From Epiperipatus broadwayi (Eukaryota; Onychophora; Udeonychophora; Euonychophora; Peripatidae), in contig JAQFVV010006255.1 of NCBI GenBank assembly GCA_028023455.1, forward strand, positions 3,162,001 to 3,226,000: 64,000 nt of DNA, read 5' to 3'. This document shows positions 1 through 12,772 of the stretch, piece after piece; the first letter of the stretch is position 1; every line of letters starts with the position of its first letter. Both the position numbers and the translations under genes were made by a program. The notes under the pieces are model-generated. The model worked only from the letters and a program-made list of their open reading frames with translations. It made no database searches and was not told where the DNA came from.

Positions 1-1200
1 TAAAGTTTAGATTTCAAAAATTATTATATTTAAATTTCCTTTGGCCAATTCAAATGCTATCCATTGTGGTTCCAAAGTGCCATAAATTGATGCAGCATAA
101 TCAAAGTTAAAAAAAGTAAAATCATAATTAAAATTGAAAAAAAAAGTTCAAAACTAAAATTTAAATTAAATGCTAATTTGTATAATAAATGTTAAAATCA
201 GTGAGCAGTGTGAGAAGAGAAAAAAGCCAAAGCAAACAAATTATAATATCAAGAATTAAAATAATTAGATATATAAAATAATTAAAAATCAAAATAAATA
301 TAATGTGATTAAAAAGGAAAAAAAAAGTGGCCAGAGAGATAAATGAATTCATTATTGGAGTTGTTTCCAGATAGAAATTAGAGAGGTCTGGGTTTTTTTT
401 TGAGTTAGTCAAACACTTCATTCAATTTAAAATACATAGCTGAACACTCCACTCTCTTCAATTTAAAAACAGAAGAAAATAATGAAAATTAAAAATTGCC
501 TGACAAAAGTTAGAGAAATAGAGTGTATAAAAACTGGTTGGATTTTTTTTTTTTAAAAAAAAGAAAAGATTTATTGTACATGGATTATGATAATGGAAAT
601 AACGTTAAACAAATAAAATAACATGTTATTTTTTCTGAATTGATATATGATAAAGGAAGTATAATGAGAATTTTTATTATTTAAAGTAAAATAATATTTT
701 GGTGTAAATATATGTTAATAAAATAAATAAAATGATGTAAAATAGTGTAAGTGTAGATTGTGTGTAATAATCATGGTGGGAGGAAATGTAGATAAATGCT
801 TATAAAGTATTAAATGTAGGCTGTCACAATGTGAACTTAAGATTCGTAATGGGCATAAAATGGAGGGGGACAGATTTCCTTATTTCTAGGCTGAGGTTCC
901 TGCAGAAGTTTTCTGGACTCATCCAATATGCTGGAAGTAGTCCCAGTTCCCTATCTAAATAAATATGCACCCATAGCCACAAATCACTTCATTGGGAGAA
1001 AAATTCCCATCATATATATATATTATAATACAAATATCTATGCTAGGTTTACGTAAATATGCATATATAATTGCACACATATGTGCAGTACAATAATTGA
1101 CTAATTATATAAATAAAATTCATTTTCTATCAAACCTGAATTTATGAAATAATAAATGACTTTAATTTTTAGAATAACTAATTCTATTTTGAATATACAT
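1..1200. other. AT-rich intergenic DNA, nothing coding
   Basis: No convincing coding sequence. The longest open frames are poly-A/T-driven and low in complexity. A slightly richer patch at about 840-1000 matches none of the element families recognised elsewhere in the window. Confidence 0.5.
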
Positions 1201-1440
1201 TATGTATATATATGTATGTATCAAAAAAAAAATCAGTTTATTAAATTCTATTACAGCTTTCTTTTTCCCCTTTAAAATAACAATTTTCCACTGATAATTG
1301 TTGATTAATTATCAATGCCTTCAAATTAATCTAAAAGATTTGCTTCTTAATTTTAATTCAAACAAAATTATGCTTGTATTTTAAGTCATACCTTTTTTTT
1401 AAATGTCATTTTTAAGGAATTACTAAAACATTTTTTTTCA

Positions 1441-2708
1441 AAAAATGCATATATCAAATCATCTTTGGATTGATTCTTTCTTTTGGATGTTTAACTTAAG
1501 CAAATTATTGGTATGTTTTATCCTAAGTTATTGGTTAAAATTACATTTTAAGGAATATTAAAATAACTTGTTTAAACTTTTGTTCATTATATATAATGTT
1601 ACTCACCATCAGCTGTATATATGTTTATTGGTGTTTCTCTGCATATAAACACAGCATCATACATATAATGATTTCTTCATCAAGATGATGGACTTTGGGC
1701 AAGCTGGTACACTGGCTTGTCATCATTGCAATAGGTATAATCAGGTAAGGGTTGTTCTGTAGTTCATTCCACTTCGACGTCAGACAACCTGTTTTGTTCT
1801 CATTTGTACAGGATAATGAACTCATTAGAAGTTGACCTGGACTTCAGGTGACTCAGAACTCCTCCAAAATGGAACCAGTAGCAGATTCTGGATGTACTAT
1901 CCTGCCTTCAATTATTTCATGGTCATTCTCTAACTCTGAAAAACCAACCAACTTCTATGGAAAAACAATCCTGGAGCTAACTATTCTTACTGCCAACTGC
2001 TTCTCTGCATATTATTAGTCAACAAACTTGTATCTGGACAATTTGGTCAGTTAAATTGCTGCCAATTCTGCCAACTGCTTCTCAAAAATATTATAACCAA
2101 TTGAAATAATATTTTTAGCAGCCCCTTTATTTCCAGATAGCTGAGGTGATAAAAACACATTAAGACTGTTTTCAATCTGTCTAAGCCTTTTGAAAGCAAG
2201 TTTGAAGTTTTATCAAGGTGTGATTGAGATTACAAAAATAGATAATAGAAATTTACCAATTAATTAAAAGATTTCAAAAATACCATACTTGTTTTTAAAT
2301 TCAAATCATAATTTTATAAAAGTATTTATTAGATCTTTTTAAACTATTTTAATTTATAATAAAATTTTATTTTCAATTCCAAAGTTATTTAACCCTTCTA
2401 TCTTTTCCCAAAGACTTTATCATGTGTTTGAAGTGTTTGTATTCAGTCATTTATAGTTAAAATCTGCAAAGCGCATGTGCAACAGCTTAATGCTGTTTAG
2501 CTATTAACCCTTTACTATGATTTTTTTTATTCCAAGAAATGTAGAAAATATCTACAGCAATTTTTGTGTGTGTTTATTTCTATTTTTTCTTTACTTTATA
2601 TATGTATGTGTACACACAACTATATGTTGCTGTGTGCCATGTAACCCAAATAGTTACAATATATATGTATATGTAATGGCATATGTGGGCAAAAGGGATG
2701 CTCTTTAG
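1441..2708 (+). repeat. Diverged direct repeat, copy A (paralogue at 17.56-18.64 kb)
   Basis: This block aligns in order with 17,560-18,640. Shared landmarks are 'actcaccatc' near 1600 and 17,700, a 'ctgcatata' / 'ttgcatata' stretch followed by aagctggt at 1700 and 17,815, and gtagaaaatatctaca followed by tttgtgt and a TA-rich run at 2540 and 18,480. Identity is moderate with many indels, so the duplication is old. No protein is encoded in either copy. It may be a non-coding repeat family or a segmental duplication; the ends are not sharply defined. Copy A has a 106-bp insertion (2398-2503) that copy B lacks. Confidence 0.6.
2398..2503. mobile_element. Short ~106-bp insertion with 9-bp target-site duplication
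   Basis: The insert is flanked by ttaaccctt at 2389-2397 and 2504-2512. The paralogous position in the other repeat copy (about 18,448) has a single ttaatcctt and no insert, which looks like the empty site. The element begins ctatcttttccca and ends with a small hairpin (aacag ... ctgtt) after a gcgcatgtgc stretch. It codes for nothing and I saw no clear terminal inverted repeats. The same element occurs at 4207-4317. Confidence 0.6.
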
Positions 2709-5700
2709 GTTCAGGTACCAATTTTCAAAAATAGAAATTTATATGTTGAGATTCTCTTAATATTCTGTTTGAAGTTTATTGAATGAATTTACTAACTGCG
2801 AAATCTGTAAAATTATTTGTAAATATTAACTGAAAATGAGGTTCTACAATAATGTATATTTAAAGTCAAAGGATAATTTTATTAACTTCAAATATATTTA
2901 AATTAAAAAATATTATATGACTAATGATCTCAGGGTTTAAAGTAATAATAATGTGACTATGATTTGATGTGAGATGGGTGGATAAATAAAATAATTAATA
3001 CAAACTGATTTTAAGTGAAAAATCATACAATTTTATTTACATCACTAATAAGTAATATTAATAAGCAAATGGCAAGTTTAAACAGCTCCAATCAACTTAT
3101 AAACATTCAATCATGAAGCTGTTATAAATAGTTTTATTAGTAAATGCTTTTATGAAATTCAAACAAATCTTTGGATAAGTACAACAGGCAAAAGGATATT
3201 ATTATCCCAAACGTTTAAGTTATTTATATACAATGATGAAATTCTTTAGTTTATTCTCATCAGTTGAAACATAAACAATATACTGTGTGCTAACCATCTA
3301 AACATTTATACATTCATACATGGTACTGTATCTACACATAAATATAGAAATAAAATATTATTATTAAAACTTTTACCTAGCCAGTAAGCCTACAAACTCT
3401 GACAACTCTAAACCAAAGAAAAATATGCATATGTATATAAGTGAAATTTTATTATTTCTGAGAAAGTTTTATTTTCTTTTAAGTTCTTGTATGAAAGTTC
3501 TTTATTCTATATCCCATAATTAGTGAAGCTTAACAAGCTTAATGGACGAATCTGCTCTCCAGGTGGTGATTTCTTTATACTTGTAGGGTGATGCAATTTT
3601 CTAATAAGGTTCCATTTGGTTTCTTAAATAGTAAACAACTCTTCTTAAGGAATCTTGGTATAGTGATGATAATACAGCTTATTTTATAATGAAATAAATA
3701 TTTATCTTGCAGTTTCTTAAGTTTGAAATTCCTGAAATATAAATGATTATCAGAATTCTGAAATAATACTTAAAATTCTTCTGGAAAAGATGATGAAGAA
3801 ATTTATAAAGGCATATACAATAATAATCATCAAACAGCAGGAATTGGAAAGAATCAAAGCCATTTGACTCTTTTACGACTTGAATTTTAGCAAGGCATTC
3901 TGTTATTCAAAGACCAACTGTATTTTTCTTTAGGAAATACATCTGATGCTATCATCTGAAAATTTAGATTACTAGTAAGTAAATTTTATTTTATATTATT
4001 TTTTTGTGCTTTTTTATCTTGTAATATCACATAACATTGTTATAGGGATTCTAGAATAGATTAACTTGTGAAACCATTGTATAAATTTTGGTATATTCGT
4101 ACACACATTTTAAGTCAGTGTTTTAGAATTTCTGGAGATTAATAAAATATAATCTTTATACAATAAACATAATAAGCTTTTGGCATTTTAGTTTTTACTT
4201 AATAATTCTATCTTTTCCAAAGACTTTATCATGTGTTTGAAGTGTCAGTATTCATTCATTTTATAGTTAAAATCCAAAGCGCACGTGCAACAGTTTAATG
4301 CTGTTTAAATATTACAGTTAATAATCTTACCTAAATTCACAAACACTGCTATTATTATTTAATCTTTATTAATTAAAGTCTAAATTATAGCAAGCCTTTC
4401 TTTTTCAAACATTTATTTATAGTTTGGAATGTTTTTAAAAATAAATATTCTGAAAAAAATTATAAATAATTTAATTGACATGTACACAAACAAAATATAG
4501 ATAATTAATTAAGGAATAAGTTGCTTCTTATAAAGCAAAACAGATATGAATATAAACATTTTTCAAATTATATATATATAGGTTTAAGGATAGGTATATT
4601 CTTATAATATACATATAAGTTGATTTTATTAAATTAAAATTAAAAAAAAATCTATTGTTGAATTAAAAATATTAAGGGCAAAGAACTGATAATTATTTTA
4701 TTAAATATTCTGAATTATAAACTGTAGAATCATTTAATGTTCTATTGGCAAGTAGCCAAGAATTATTTTTTATAAATCTGTTTGATCACATGAACAGCTG
4801 ATTGTCGTGCTTTTAATTGAAAAGAAAAACATTGAATTTTAAACTTCCAAAATGAATTTGTAAATAAATAGTTTTATTCTCAAGAATTTGGGCATCCAAA
4901 ACTCAAATGGGTAATCTATTATTTCATATCTTCACCTACCATGGTTAGAAGTACTTTATAACCATCAACTGTTGCAAAAATCATGAGCTTTTACAATTTC
5001 ATTCAGGCCTGTCTACTGTCCTCTGTCTATCTTCAAATCATCTGCTAAGATCTTTAAATTTGCAGAAGTAAAATAAAACTTTTTACTAGTGAATAAATTG
5101 CTATAACCAAACAATTTTTAAATCTTTATTATTATTTTTTTAAAACAATAAACTATTTCTCATATAAACATTTTTATGCTGATACTAATTATTTATCATT
5201 TATCAATTGTTAAACATTGTCCAAATTAATCTATTTATAAAATCTGTATTCAAATTAATATTTCAAAATGTTTTACTGTAATGTTAAAAAATAATACAAA
5301 TGTGATAAGTGATAATTCATTTTTATTTTATTAATATCATGTTTTAGTAGAGATTATAAAATATATAATCTATATTATTTAAATTTAATATTTATAATTT
5401 TAATTTTATGATTGTTTAATTGCTAATAAATATTTATTTTGTGATATGATAGTTGGCTATTGATGCATGTATTGACAGTTTGGATATTGTGATTGAATGT
5501 GTTTGATTTGATATTATTAGTTCCAGTTATAAATTTTTTTATGGCTTCATTTTTATAATGACTTAGTTTTTGTAATAAATACTTTTATGAACATAGGTAA
5601 TATCATATCTTAATGAATATGTCTATAATAATGAATTAGTATCTAAATATTTTATATATGAAGTATTAAGTGTAGTGAATTTTACCCATTGCTTAGTCTT

Positions 5701-6390
5701 AGAGCACTCAGTATATAAGTTATTGGATTACTAATTATTAATATCAAGGATGGCTTGATTTAGTTTGACAATATGTTAGATTGTCAATTGTGCATGCATT
5801 TATTGATTTTGGTATATGAATTTTGATATTGGTTACCATTACATCAACATTATTATTAATATTTTTAAAAATAAATGATTTTATTTTATTATTGACCATT
5901 ACTTGAGTAATGACTTGAAATATTGAGATCCCAAATATAATATATATGTCCAAATGTAGCTCATGCTGGGTAAACTTTTCTATTTACTTCAAGATTTATT
6001 ATAAATATGCGAGTTTTTTCGCATACGTTAGTGAAGATATAATTATACTATAATGTATAATATGTCTGCTTTTTTGCTTTCAAGATTTAATGTTCAAATC
6101 TCATACTCATAGCTTTACAAATGAAGACTGTTGTGATTTATTGTATTGGAAGAATTTTTTTTACAATTTATAGTTTCCCAACATTTGTGTGTTATTGTGA
6201 CTTTGCTAGTAAACTTAAATTATAAATTACAATTTGATATAGGAAAAAAGTCTAGATTAATATTCTAATTTTCAATCTAATTGATACTTTCAGTACATAT
6301 ATATTTCCAGTAGTAATACATTTTTTTAGAAGTTACAAACAATTTCAGCAATAAAATTAATGAAAAATTAAAAAATTAAATTTGATATAT
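2709..6390. other. AT-rich DNA without recognised genes
   Basis: Apart from the short insertion at 4207-4317 I see only AT-rich, low-complexity sequence with stop codons in all frames. A patch near 4960-5060 is less AT-rich but was not recognised. Confidence 0.5.
4207..4317. mobile_element. Second copy of the ~110-bp short insertion
   Basis: It aligns along its length with 2398-2503: ctatcttttcc, then agactttatcatgtg, then tttgaagtg, and a closing aacag/ctgtt hairpin. It is flanked by ttaataat at 4199-4206 and 4318-4325, an 8-bp duplication different from that of the first copy, which supports independent insertion. No coding capacity. The class is unknown: the length of the duplication would suit a hAT-like MITE, but typical hAT termini were not seen. 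Confidence 0.55.
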
Positions 6391-6733
6391 GTGATGCAAT
6401 TTATTGTGGCTTCTCTTGTTTTGGAGTCAGGAATCTCTCAGCCACTATGCCCAGAAAAAACTGTTAGCCACCTTACCTTTCTGTTCTATTCCTGACCACA
6501 GGTTTTTGCCATAATTTTCTCTATCCTGCTCCATCCCAATTCCATAACACAATCTTCATCAATTCCATGGCCTTTATATCTAAATTCCTCCTATCCTCCC
6601 CCAAACTCAGCACAAAAACCAATAACCTATTGTTCTGTATAATCACTATGTTTATATGCATTCTTCCACAACTTCATTATTTGTACCCTTTCTGCATGCA
6701 GGCATGTATATTCAATTAATAGATCCTAATATT

Positions 6734-7344
6734 TTATATGTCTTCCTTACATAACTTACAGACTAAATCACCCACATTTTCCCATTTATGTATATATTGT
6801 CTTGTTGCTAAAGATCCTGTTTTAGCCTTAAACAGTAAACTATTTTCTTTCCTATTATCATAAATTAACTTGCACCCAATATTCTGCTTACTTCTATATA
6901 TGTTTAAACACTTTTTACACTCCATACTAATTTTCCAACTCCTTACTTTTTATTAATGCATCTATTCTTTTATCCCATTCCTTGCCACTATAACACTCAA
7001 CAATTCTCCTAACACAATCATCTCACCTTTTGTACAAGTATACTGGCATAAAACTTTTATCCAAATCTGTATAATGTACTACTTTTCTTACCCGTCTTGT
7101 TGCCTGTCCTTTATTGGTAATTGAATTAAATACTATTTTGGCTATTGTCATAAATTGCAATCTACTGAACATTTTCATTTTGCAATTTGCATTTCTCATA
7201 TAAACCCTTGACCATTCCATTTCTCCTTAAATTTCCTCCTTTGCCATTGACACATCTACATCTAATGCATGTCTTCCTACTTATCTTTGTATTTTTTCTA
7301 AGTAATCTAACACTTTTTACTAAAACATAACACATTGTTACCAT
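6734..7344 (-). pseudogene. LINE C-terminal region remnant
   Basis: Overlapping minus-strand frames carry CKLQNENVQ, YDNRKENSLLFKAKTGSLAT, RQYIHKWE and a final VCKLCKEDI zinc-knuckle-like Cys-x2-Cys. This matches the conserved C-terminal tail after RT in CR1-like LINEs (SLATRQYxHKW ... CxxC). It is broken by frameshifts near 7,200 and 6,930. Confidence 0.5.
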
Positions 7345-7444
7345 ATGTTAACCCCGCTACTGCCACTCTCTTCTTTACAATTCTATCTACATTATATTTA
7401 TTCAATCCCTTTCTTTTCTTTGCTTCATTTTTCAATCTTTTCTC

Positions 7445-8400
7445 TCATTCATCCAAGCAATTTCTCTGATTAGTTAAAATGATACCCAAATAGTTATAAC
7501 TATTCACCACATTTAACTTTATATTTCCCAATAAAAATTCATTTTCTTCTCTTTCCCCAGTATTTATCATCATTACTTTTGATTTTTTTCCACTAAATTT
7601 AATATGCATCTCTTTATGCACCCTTGCACATATCTTCAGCATAACTTCCATATCTTCCCTATTTTCTGTGCACAAGAAGACATCATCCACAAGACCTGAT
7701 AATGTATATACTTCCTTACCACCTATTAACAGTATCTCTATGCCTATTCCTAGTCTTTCTATTGCTCTCTCTCCATTTCTCTCAAACACACAAAAAATAG
7801 GTCATATAGGGCATCCTTGCCTTAGTCTCACCCCATTTTAACTCTGATTTTATATTTCCTAATTGACATGTAAGTATTTTCATACAATTTCTTAATAAGA
7901 TCCACTAAAGCTCCATTCATTCCCAAATTTACTAAACTTATCCATAATCTATTTTTATTTATTTTATCATATGCCTTCTCTATATCTATAAAAACCATAT
8001 ACAACTATCTACCTGTATTTCTATTCATATCTATAAGTTGTATAATTACAAGTAAACTATCTCCTATACACCTATCTAATTGAAAACCTCTTTGCATTTC
8101 TTCCAATATATTATTTTCTTCCAATCATTTTGCAACTCTTCTAGCCACCATGTATACAAAATCTTTAAATAACACTGATGTTACTGTGATTGGTCTATAA
8201 TTGCTTCATTTTCTATGATCCTTATTCCAACTATTTGGAAATTCTCTCTTCTGTGCCATCTTATTAAAACCTGATAATAAGTTTAATTTTGACTAATTTC
8301 CTAAATTCATCACTATCCCTGCTACCCTCCATATGAAAACCTTTTGCCTTTTCACTTTCTTTTCTGCATTATTCAATTCATTTTCTGTGAACCTAATATT
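7445..8400 (-). pseudogene. LINE reverse transcriptase remnant
   Basis: On the minus strand I read SNYRPITVTSVLFKDF-like motif 2 near 8,190, GFQLDRCIGDSLLVIIQLID near 8,070, and VFIDIEKAYDKINKNRLW (motif A with its Asp) near 7,990. A 114-residue open segment (7,789-7,445) follows. It has LSGLVDDVFLCTE where LxFADD normally stands (DD kept, FA replaced) and the downstream KFSGKKSKVMMIN and SYNYLGIIL motifs. Stops and frameshifts lie between the segments. Confidence 0.65.
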
Positions 8401-8999
8401 CCCATTATTATATGCTTTCATCACTAGACATCACATGATCACCATTTCATGTTTCTTATCAGTCTGTCCTTTACATCTTACATCTTTTCTATCCATTACA
8501 TACTTATTTAAGATTGTCTCTAATGCTTCTCTAGAGCTACACTCTATTTATTTATTCTACTAATACTCTCTCCTTTACATTCCTTCTTTTAATGCATTTT
8601 CAAAATTTTTTATTCCATTTCTTCCATTTTTATTAATATCCTCCAACAATTTACTATTTAATTTTATTCTCTCTATATAATTATTTATTTTAACCAATTT
8701 CTTTTTTTAAATGCTTTTCCCATTTAACATTAACATCTTTTCCACTTTCTTTGTTCTTAATGACACACATATTCTTTGCATGTTTTCCGCTCTCTTACTA
8801 ACTCTCACTTTTCTATTACTTTTATTCTTCTGAATATTCTCACCTAAAACCCTATTTGTCACCTTTTCTACTTTATTCCATCAGTTCTTATATCTATTTC
8901 TAACCAACTCTTCCATAATTTCTTCAACATTTACTTTATATTCTTCTAACTTATTCTTATCATCCATTCTTCATCCACATCTTTCATTATCCTTTCTAC

Positions 9000-9690
9000 T
9001 TTTATTACTATTTTCCATTACATTACTAACCATTTCTATTTATGATCACTATTATATACTTTCTCTTCACTATCAAACACTTTAATTTTCCGCACTTTAT
9101 TTATTCTCTCTTTTTGTAGTAATACAAAATCTATGTGAAATGTATTATTTCTAGATCATGTGTATTGTTCCTCATAAATATTTGATAAATTTCCAATGTT
9201 CAAATTCACTCTCTGACAAAAACCCTTCAAAAGCTGTCCATTCTTATTATCTACATCATAAATTTTTTTAATATGCCCATTCATATAACCAATATTTTCT
9301 TCCCCCATTTTTTGAAACTCTGTACATTCTTAACTAGGTATTCATATGTGCTACTGTTCCACTCCATCATAGTTTGGCTATCTCTCAAACCACAAATGTT
9401 CTTGACATTTAACAGTATTTAAATATTTTTTTTGACATAACTTCTATACTACTACCTCTTTTTTCTTTTCTATTTATACCATACCATACCAAGTCTTCCA
9501 GAATATGGTTTTCTGTAATCTTAGATTTTGATTCCACTACTGCTAGTATCTCAAGCTTTTTATTTTTACCTGTTTTGTTTAATTCCAGCCACTATACTGG
9601 TCCTCTACAATCATGCACATTTAAATATCCAATTTTAACAATTTTTTCTTGAAAAATACCCTTTATAAATTCTTTTATCTCTTTCTTCTC
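9000..9690 (-). pseudogene. LINE apurinic-type endonuclease remnant
   Basis: Minus-strand fragments in several frames match an exonuclease-endonuclease-phosphatase domain in order: KIGYLN-like start near 9,640, LEILAVVESKSKITENHI near 9,540, VWYGINRKEKRGSS near 9,460, LNIGNLSNIYEEQYT near 9,190, and a NTFHIDFVLL segment followed by a YNSDHK-like C-terminal motif near 9,060. Each fragment sits between stops or frame changes, so no enzyme can be made. Confidence 0.55.
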
Positions 9691-9929
9691 CATTACATTT
9701 TTAAGTAACTTGCTTACCATTAATTTTACAGCTCTTTCCCACTCCACTACCTTTATATACAAATCATCTACCCTTTGCTTACTTACAGCCCATCCATTTT
9801 TCTTCTTTTTGATAATATTGCAATTTAAAACTCCACCTCTGTTTATAAGTTTCCAAAAATATAATATTCTTTATAAATCAAATTCCCTAAAGCTTCACTT
9901 CCTTGTTTTGCTAAGTGCAATCCATGTTT

Positions 9930-10362
9930 ACTATATAACTCTCTCTTACTTATAAAAAAAATATCACACATCCACAAACATAACATTTCTCTCACACAAT
10001 TTTATCAATCTCTCATTTATAAAACATGCCCTATCTAACATATATCTATTGTCAAACCTTGGTAATAATCCAATTATTCCTACTCCTCTATTAATCTTAC
10101 TCAATTCTATGCATGTTTCCATTACTCTCTCTGATGATTCTGACAAATTATTTGTCTTTACCATAATATTTACATCTCTACTCCCTTGTTTCTTTACTTT
10201 ATCTGTAATATCCCTAATTCTATCTTGAGGCAAATATATTCTTACATACCTGTTTCTATTTCTTCTTGAAATTATATCTCCACATCCTCTAATTAGGGAA
10301 TTTCCTATCAATACTGTCTCAGAGTTTATTTTCCCTACTTCATCCATAACACTCTCTTCCAT
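9930..10362 (-). pseudogene. LINE ORF1 esterase (SGNH hydrolase) domain
   Basis: A 132-residue open stretch on the minus strand (10,362-9,964). It carries the SGNH block-I-like VLIGNSLIRGCGD, where the catalytic serine lies in GNSL (usually GDSL/GDS). Next comes RYVRIYLPQDRIRDITDKV, then block-III-like NIMVKTNNLSESS (normally GTNN), GVGIIGLLPRFDNRYM, and CERNVMFVDV. The C-terminal catalytic Asp-His segment is lost to a stop at 9,964. The family is an esterase-like domain in ORF1 proteins of CR1-type LINEs. Asn for Asp in block I and the truncation make activity unlikely. Confidence 0.7.
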
Positions 10363-10674
10363 CTTCTGGACTTACTTATCTACTTCTTATTTATCATTTG
10401 TATTCAGTAGTTCTTTTATCTGCTCACACTTCATCTCTAGCAATTTTAATTTTGCTTTTACATCCTTTACTTCTCTCTTTATCTTACTTATTTCTTTGGC
10501 TAACCATCTCCATTGCACTACTTATTTTGTCATCCATATCTCTTGTCACTCCACTAAAACATACTCTATTCTATTTTCCTCGACTATATTTTGTTCCATT
10601 TCTCCTGACTTTCTCTTCAAACTACCTATACTTAGAAACCATTTTTCATCTCTTTTATCACATTTATACATGGT

Positions 10675-10775
10675 CTACATAACCATACACCTGTTAAATT
10701 CTTCCTAGTCTTATTTAAGCATTTCAAATGATAACTTTATCACATATGGTACACTCTACCACATCATGCCTAAAT
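10675..10775 (-). pseudogene. PHD-finger-like zinc motif of the LINE ORF1, frameshifted
   Basis: On the minus strand VECTICDKV is followed, after a one-base frame change, by LKCLNKTRKN and LTGVWLCRPC. The Cys-x2-Cys ... Cys ... Cys-x2-Cys spacing and the Trp two residues before the last Cys pair fit a PHD finger; the His expected before LKC is lost at the frameshift. It lies upstream of the esterase domain, as in CR1-type ORF1 proteins. Confidence 0.55.
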
Positions 10776-11295
10776 TCTTTCTGACCATTATATATTCATT
10801 GTGGGATACAAATGCAATCCATATTCCTTATTTTTCAAGTCCCTTATTTTATATTTAACTGTATGCTTTCTCTACTACTCTTCAAACCCCTTTATACAAA
10901 AGGAGAAAAACTTTTCTTTTAATGGTGATTGATAAACATGTGTTCCCTAACCTTACTCCTCAAAATTATTATCTTCTTTCTTAAATAAATCTATTTCTTA
11001 AATTAAACAATTTTTTAATAGCAAACCTAATAGAATACAAACCAATTTATGTATAACTTAGTTTTAAAGCCTCCTCGCAGTAATACATACAAAATTATTT
11101 TTTTCTTTTATATTTAAGATGGTGTAACAAAATACTTTCCTAACATTATCAATATTATTCCTGATCTTTCCAAATCCAATTAAATCTATTTCTCTTCACC
11201 CCATTTTTTTTTTCACTTTCACATAGTAAGCAAAAAAATTTAATAGCAACAAATTTTTTAGATATTGAAAAAAAAAAAAAAACTTTAACAGTACT

Positions 11296-11307
11296 GCCAT
11301 CTAGTGG
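11296..11307 (-). promoter_or_regulatory. CTCF-core-like motif
   Basis: The minus strand reads CCACTAGATGGC, a full match to the commonly used CTCF core CCASYAGRKGGC. It stands alone between an A-run and AT-rich sequence near the presumed 5' side of the LINE. A 12-base match is suggestive only. It could also be a fragment of an element end, since CACTAGATGG recurs in the foldback family. Confidence 0.25.
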
Positions 11308-11309
11308 TA

Positions 11310-12380
11310 TTACATTCTGTCTCAACTTTTTTCATTTCTAATTTTTGAATTGTATAGAACTAAAAAGTAGAAAATAAAATAAAAATTAAAAGGAAATATT
11401 TTTATTCACATTAATGCACTAAAACATTAAAAAAAAAAACCAACTTTTTTCAGCTTTCATAAATAAATGCATGGAATTATTTAAATAAATTTTTTAACTA
11501 ATATCCACTTTATATAAATTGTCATTGGTACAAGAAAATGGGTTTAATTTTTTGGGAATCTGGCTTGTGAATTTAAATACATGATTACCCCATATATAAA
11601 AAAAATATTTTTTGCTATTTAGTGTGTTTTGTGTCAATAAAAGCATTCCATTATTTTTCAAAAATATTTTTTATTGCTATATACAAATATAAATGGCAAA
11701 GAAGTAAGGAAGTAAAAAAATAATTAGAAAAAAATAAAACAATTATTCTAATTATTTAAAGTGAATAATAATATTGAGGATAAAAAGGGTTATTCAAAAT
11801 AAAAAAATAATTTGCTAGGAATTCATAGGAGGCAGAAAAGTTTATATTACAAAAGTTCACATTCAGTTATTTTTTTTAAATTTCATAAAAAAAACAATAA
11901 CACACAAAGTTTATTCAAATTTTAATCACTAATTGTAAAACAATATCATTAATATGTATTTTGTAATCCATTAGAATCTCCAAAATATCTCTTGTCAAGG
12001 GCACTGTGACATAAAGCTTTCCTTTAATTGTAATATAATTCCTAATATAAATTGTATAACTTAATGTAAAAAAAGGAAATAATATTTATAGTTTGTTTAT
12101 GACAAAAAAAAAATCAGAATGTTTTTATATACACCTACATACTTATATAATAAGTATGCTTATTGTTCTACAATGGCTAAACTTTAAATAAACCTTGAAT
12201 GTTACCAGTCAGTACAACACTTCTTAAAAAAAAATCTGATGCTTATGCATTCCTTAATAGAAAGATTCTGGGAATTATAGTATGCAGATGTGAGTAAAGT
12301 TAAGACTTATTTAATGTTTAGCCTTATAAATAACTATTTCATTTATTTGTTTTTAGTTGCTTTATAAAATTTATAAAATT
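11310..12380. other. AT-rich DNA, nothing recognised
   Basis: Long A and T runs, no open frame of interest, and no similarity seen to other parts of the window. Confidence 0.5.
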
Positions 12381-12382
12381 AT

Positions 12383-12515
12383 ATCATCACTATCATTTCC
12401 AACCATTATCAATTCACTGAAGGATGAAAGTCTCTCCAAGTTCAATCCATCTTCTCTGATCTCTAGCCTCTCTTCTTCACATCACAGCATACTTTTTTAT
12501 TTCATTCTTTCTTAA
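12383..12515 (-). mobile_element. 5'-truncated RTE LINE tail (oldest copy)
   Basis: In reverse complement this matches the 3' end of the RTE elements at 22,140-22,300 and 32,180-32,335: the terminal Trp/Arg-rich coding stretch, the ggagagacctTCATCC-like block and the ATG-rich tail. It is more diverged than the 23.16-kb fragment, so it is an older insertion. Confidence 0.7.
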
Positions 12516-12772
12516 AATGTAAATGACACCATTATTTTATAAAGTAGATCTGAATCTGAGTTGGTAAAATAAAATTATTGAAATGACACCATTTATGATA
12601 ATTATTCCCCATTAAATTTTTTTACATAAACATATAAATTTGATTGTAAATTAAGCTTGTTTATGCTTTTCATTCTACTAATAAAAATCTAAAATTACTT
12701 ACAATTTAAAAAAATTAATATGTAATTTAATACACTGTACATGCTTACACACACCTGCACATGTAATATTAT

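Larger units (their letters stand above)
6396..11000 (-). mobile_element. CR1-type LINE, near full-length but inactive
   Basis: Read on the minus strand, the parts run in non-LTR retrotransposon order: PHD finger (about 10,775-10,675), SGNH/GDSL esterase-like ORF1 domain (10,335-9,930), endonuclease (about 9,690-9,000), reverse transcriptase (about 8,400-7,450) and a C-terminal region ending near 6,735. An ORF1 with PHD and esterase domains is known from CR1-like LINEs, which is the basis for the clade. Stops and frameshifts interrupt every domain. The 3' UTR ends near 6,396 (gccacaataaattgcatcac on the minus strand). The 5' boundary is uncertain and may lie as far as 11,300. No target-site duplication was identified. 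Confidence 0.75.

Noticed and set aside
173-421. Ile/Leu/Phe-rich 82-codon minus-strand frame that looks membrane-spanning
   Set aside because: Product of AT-rich sequence; nothing conserved, no neighbouring gene structure.
8431-8450. 20-base match (catcacatgatcaccatttc) between the CR1 remnant and the 51.23-kb foldback end
   Set aside because: Flanks do not match on either side; probably chance or a tiny fragment, not enough to call an insertion.
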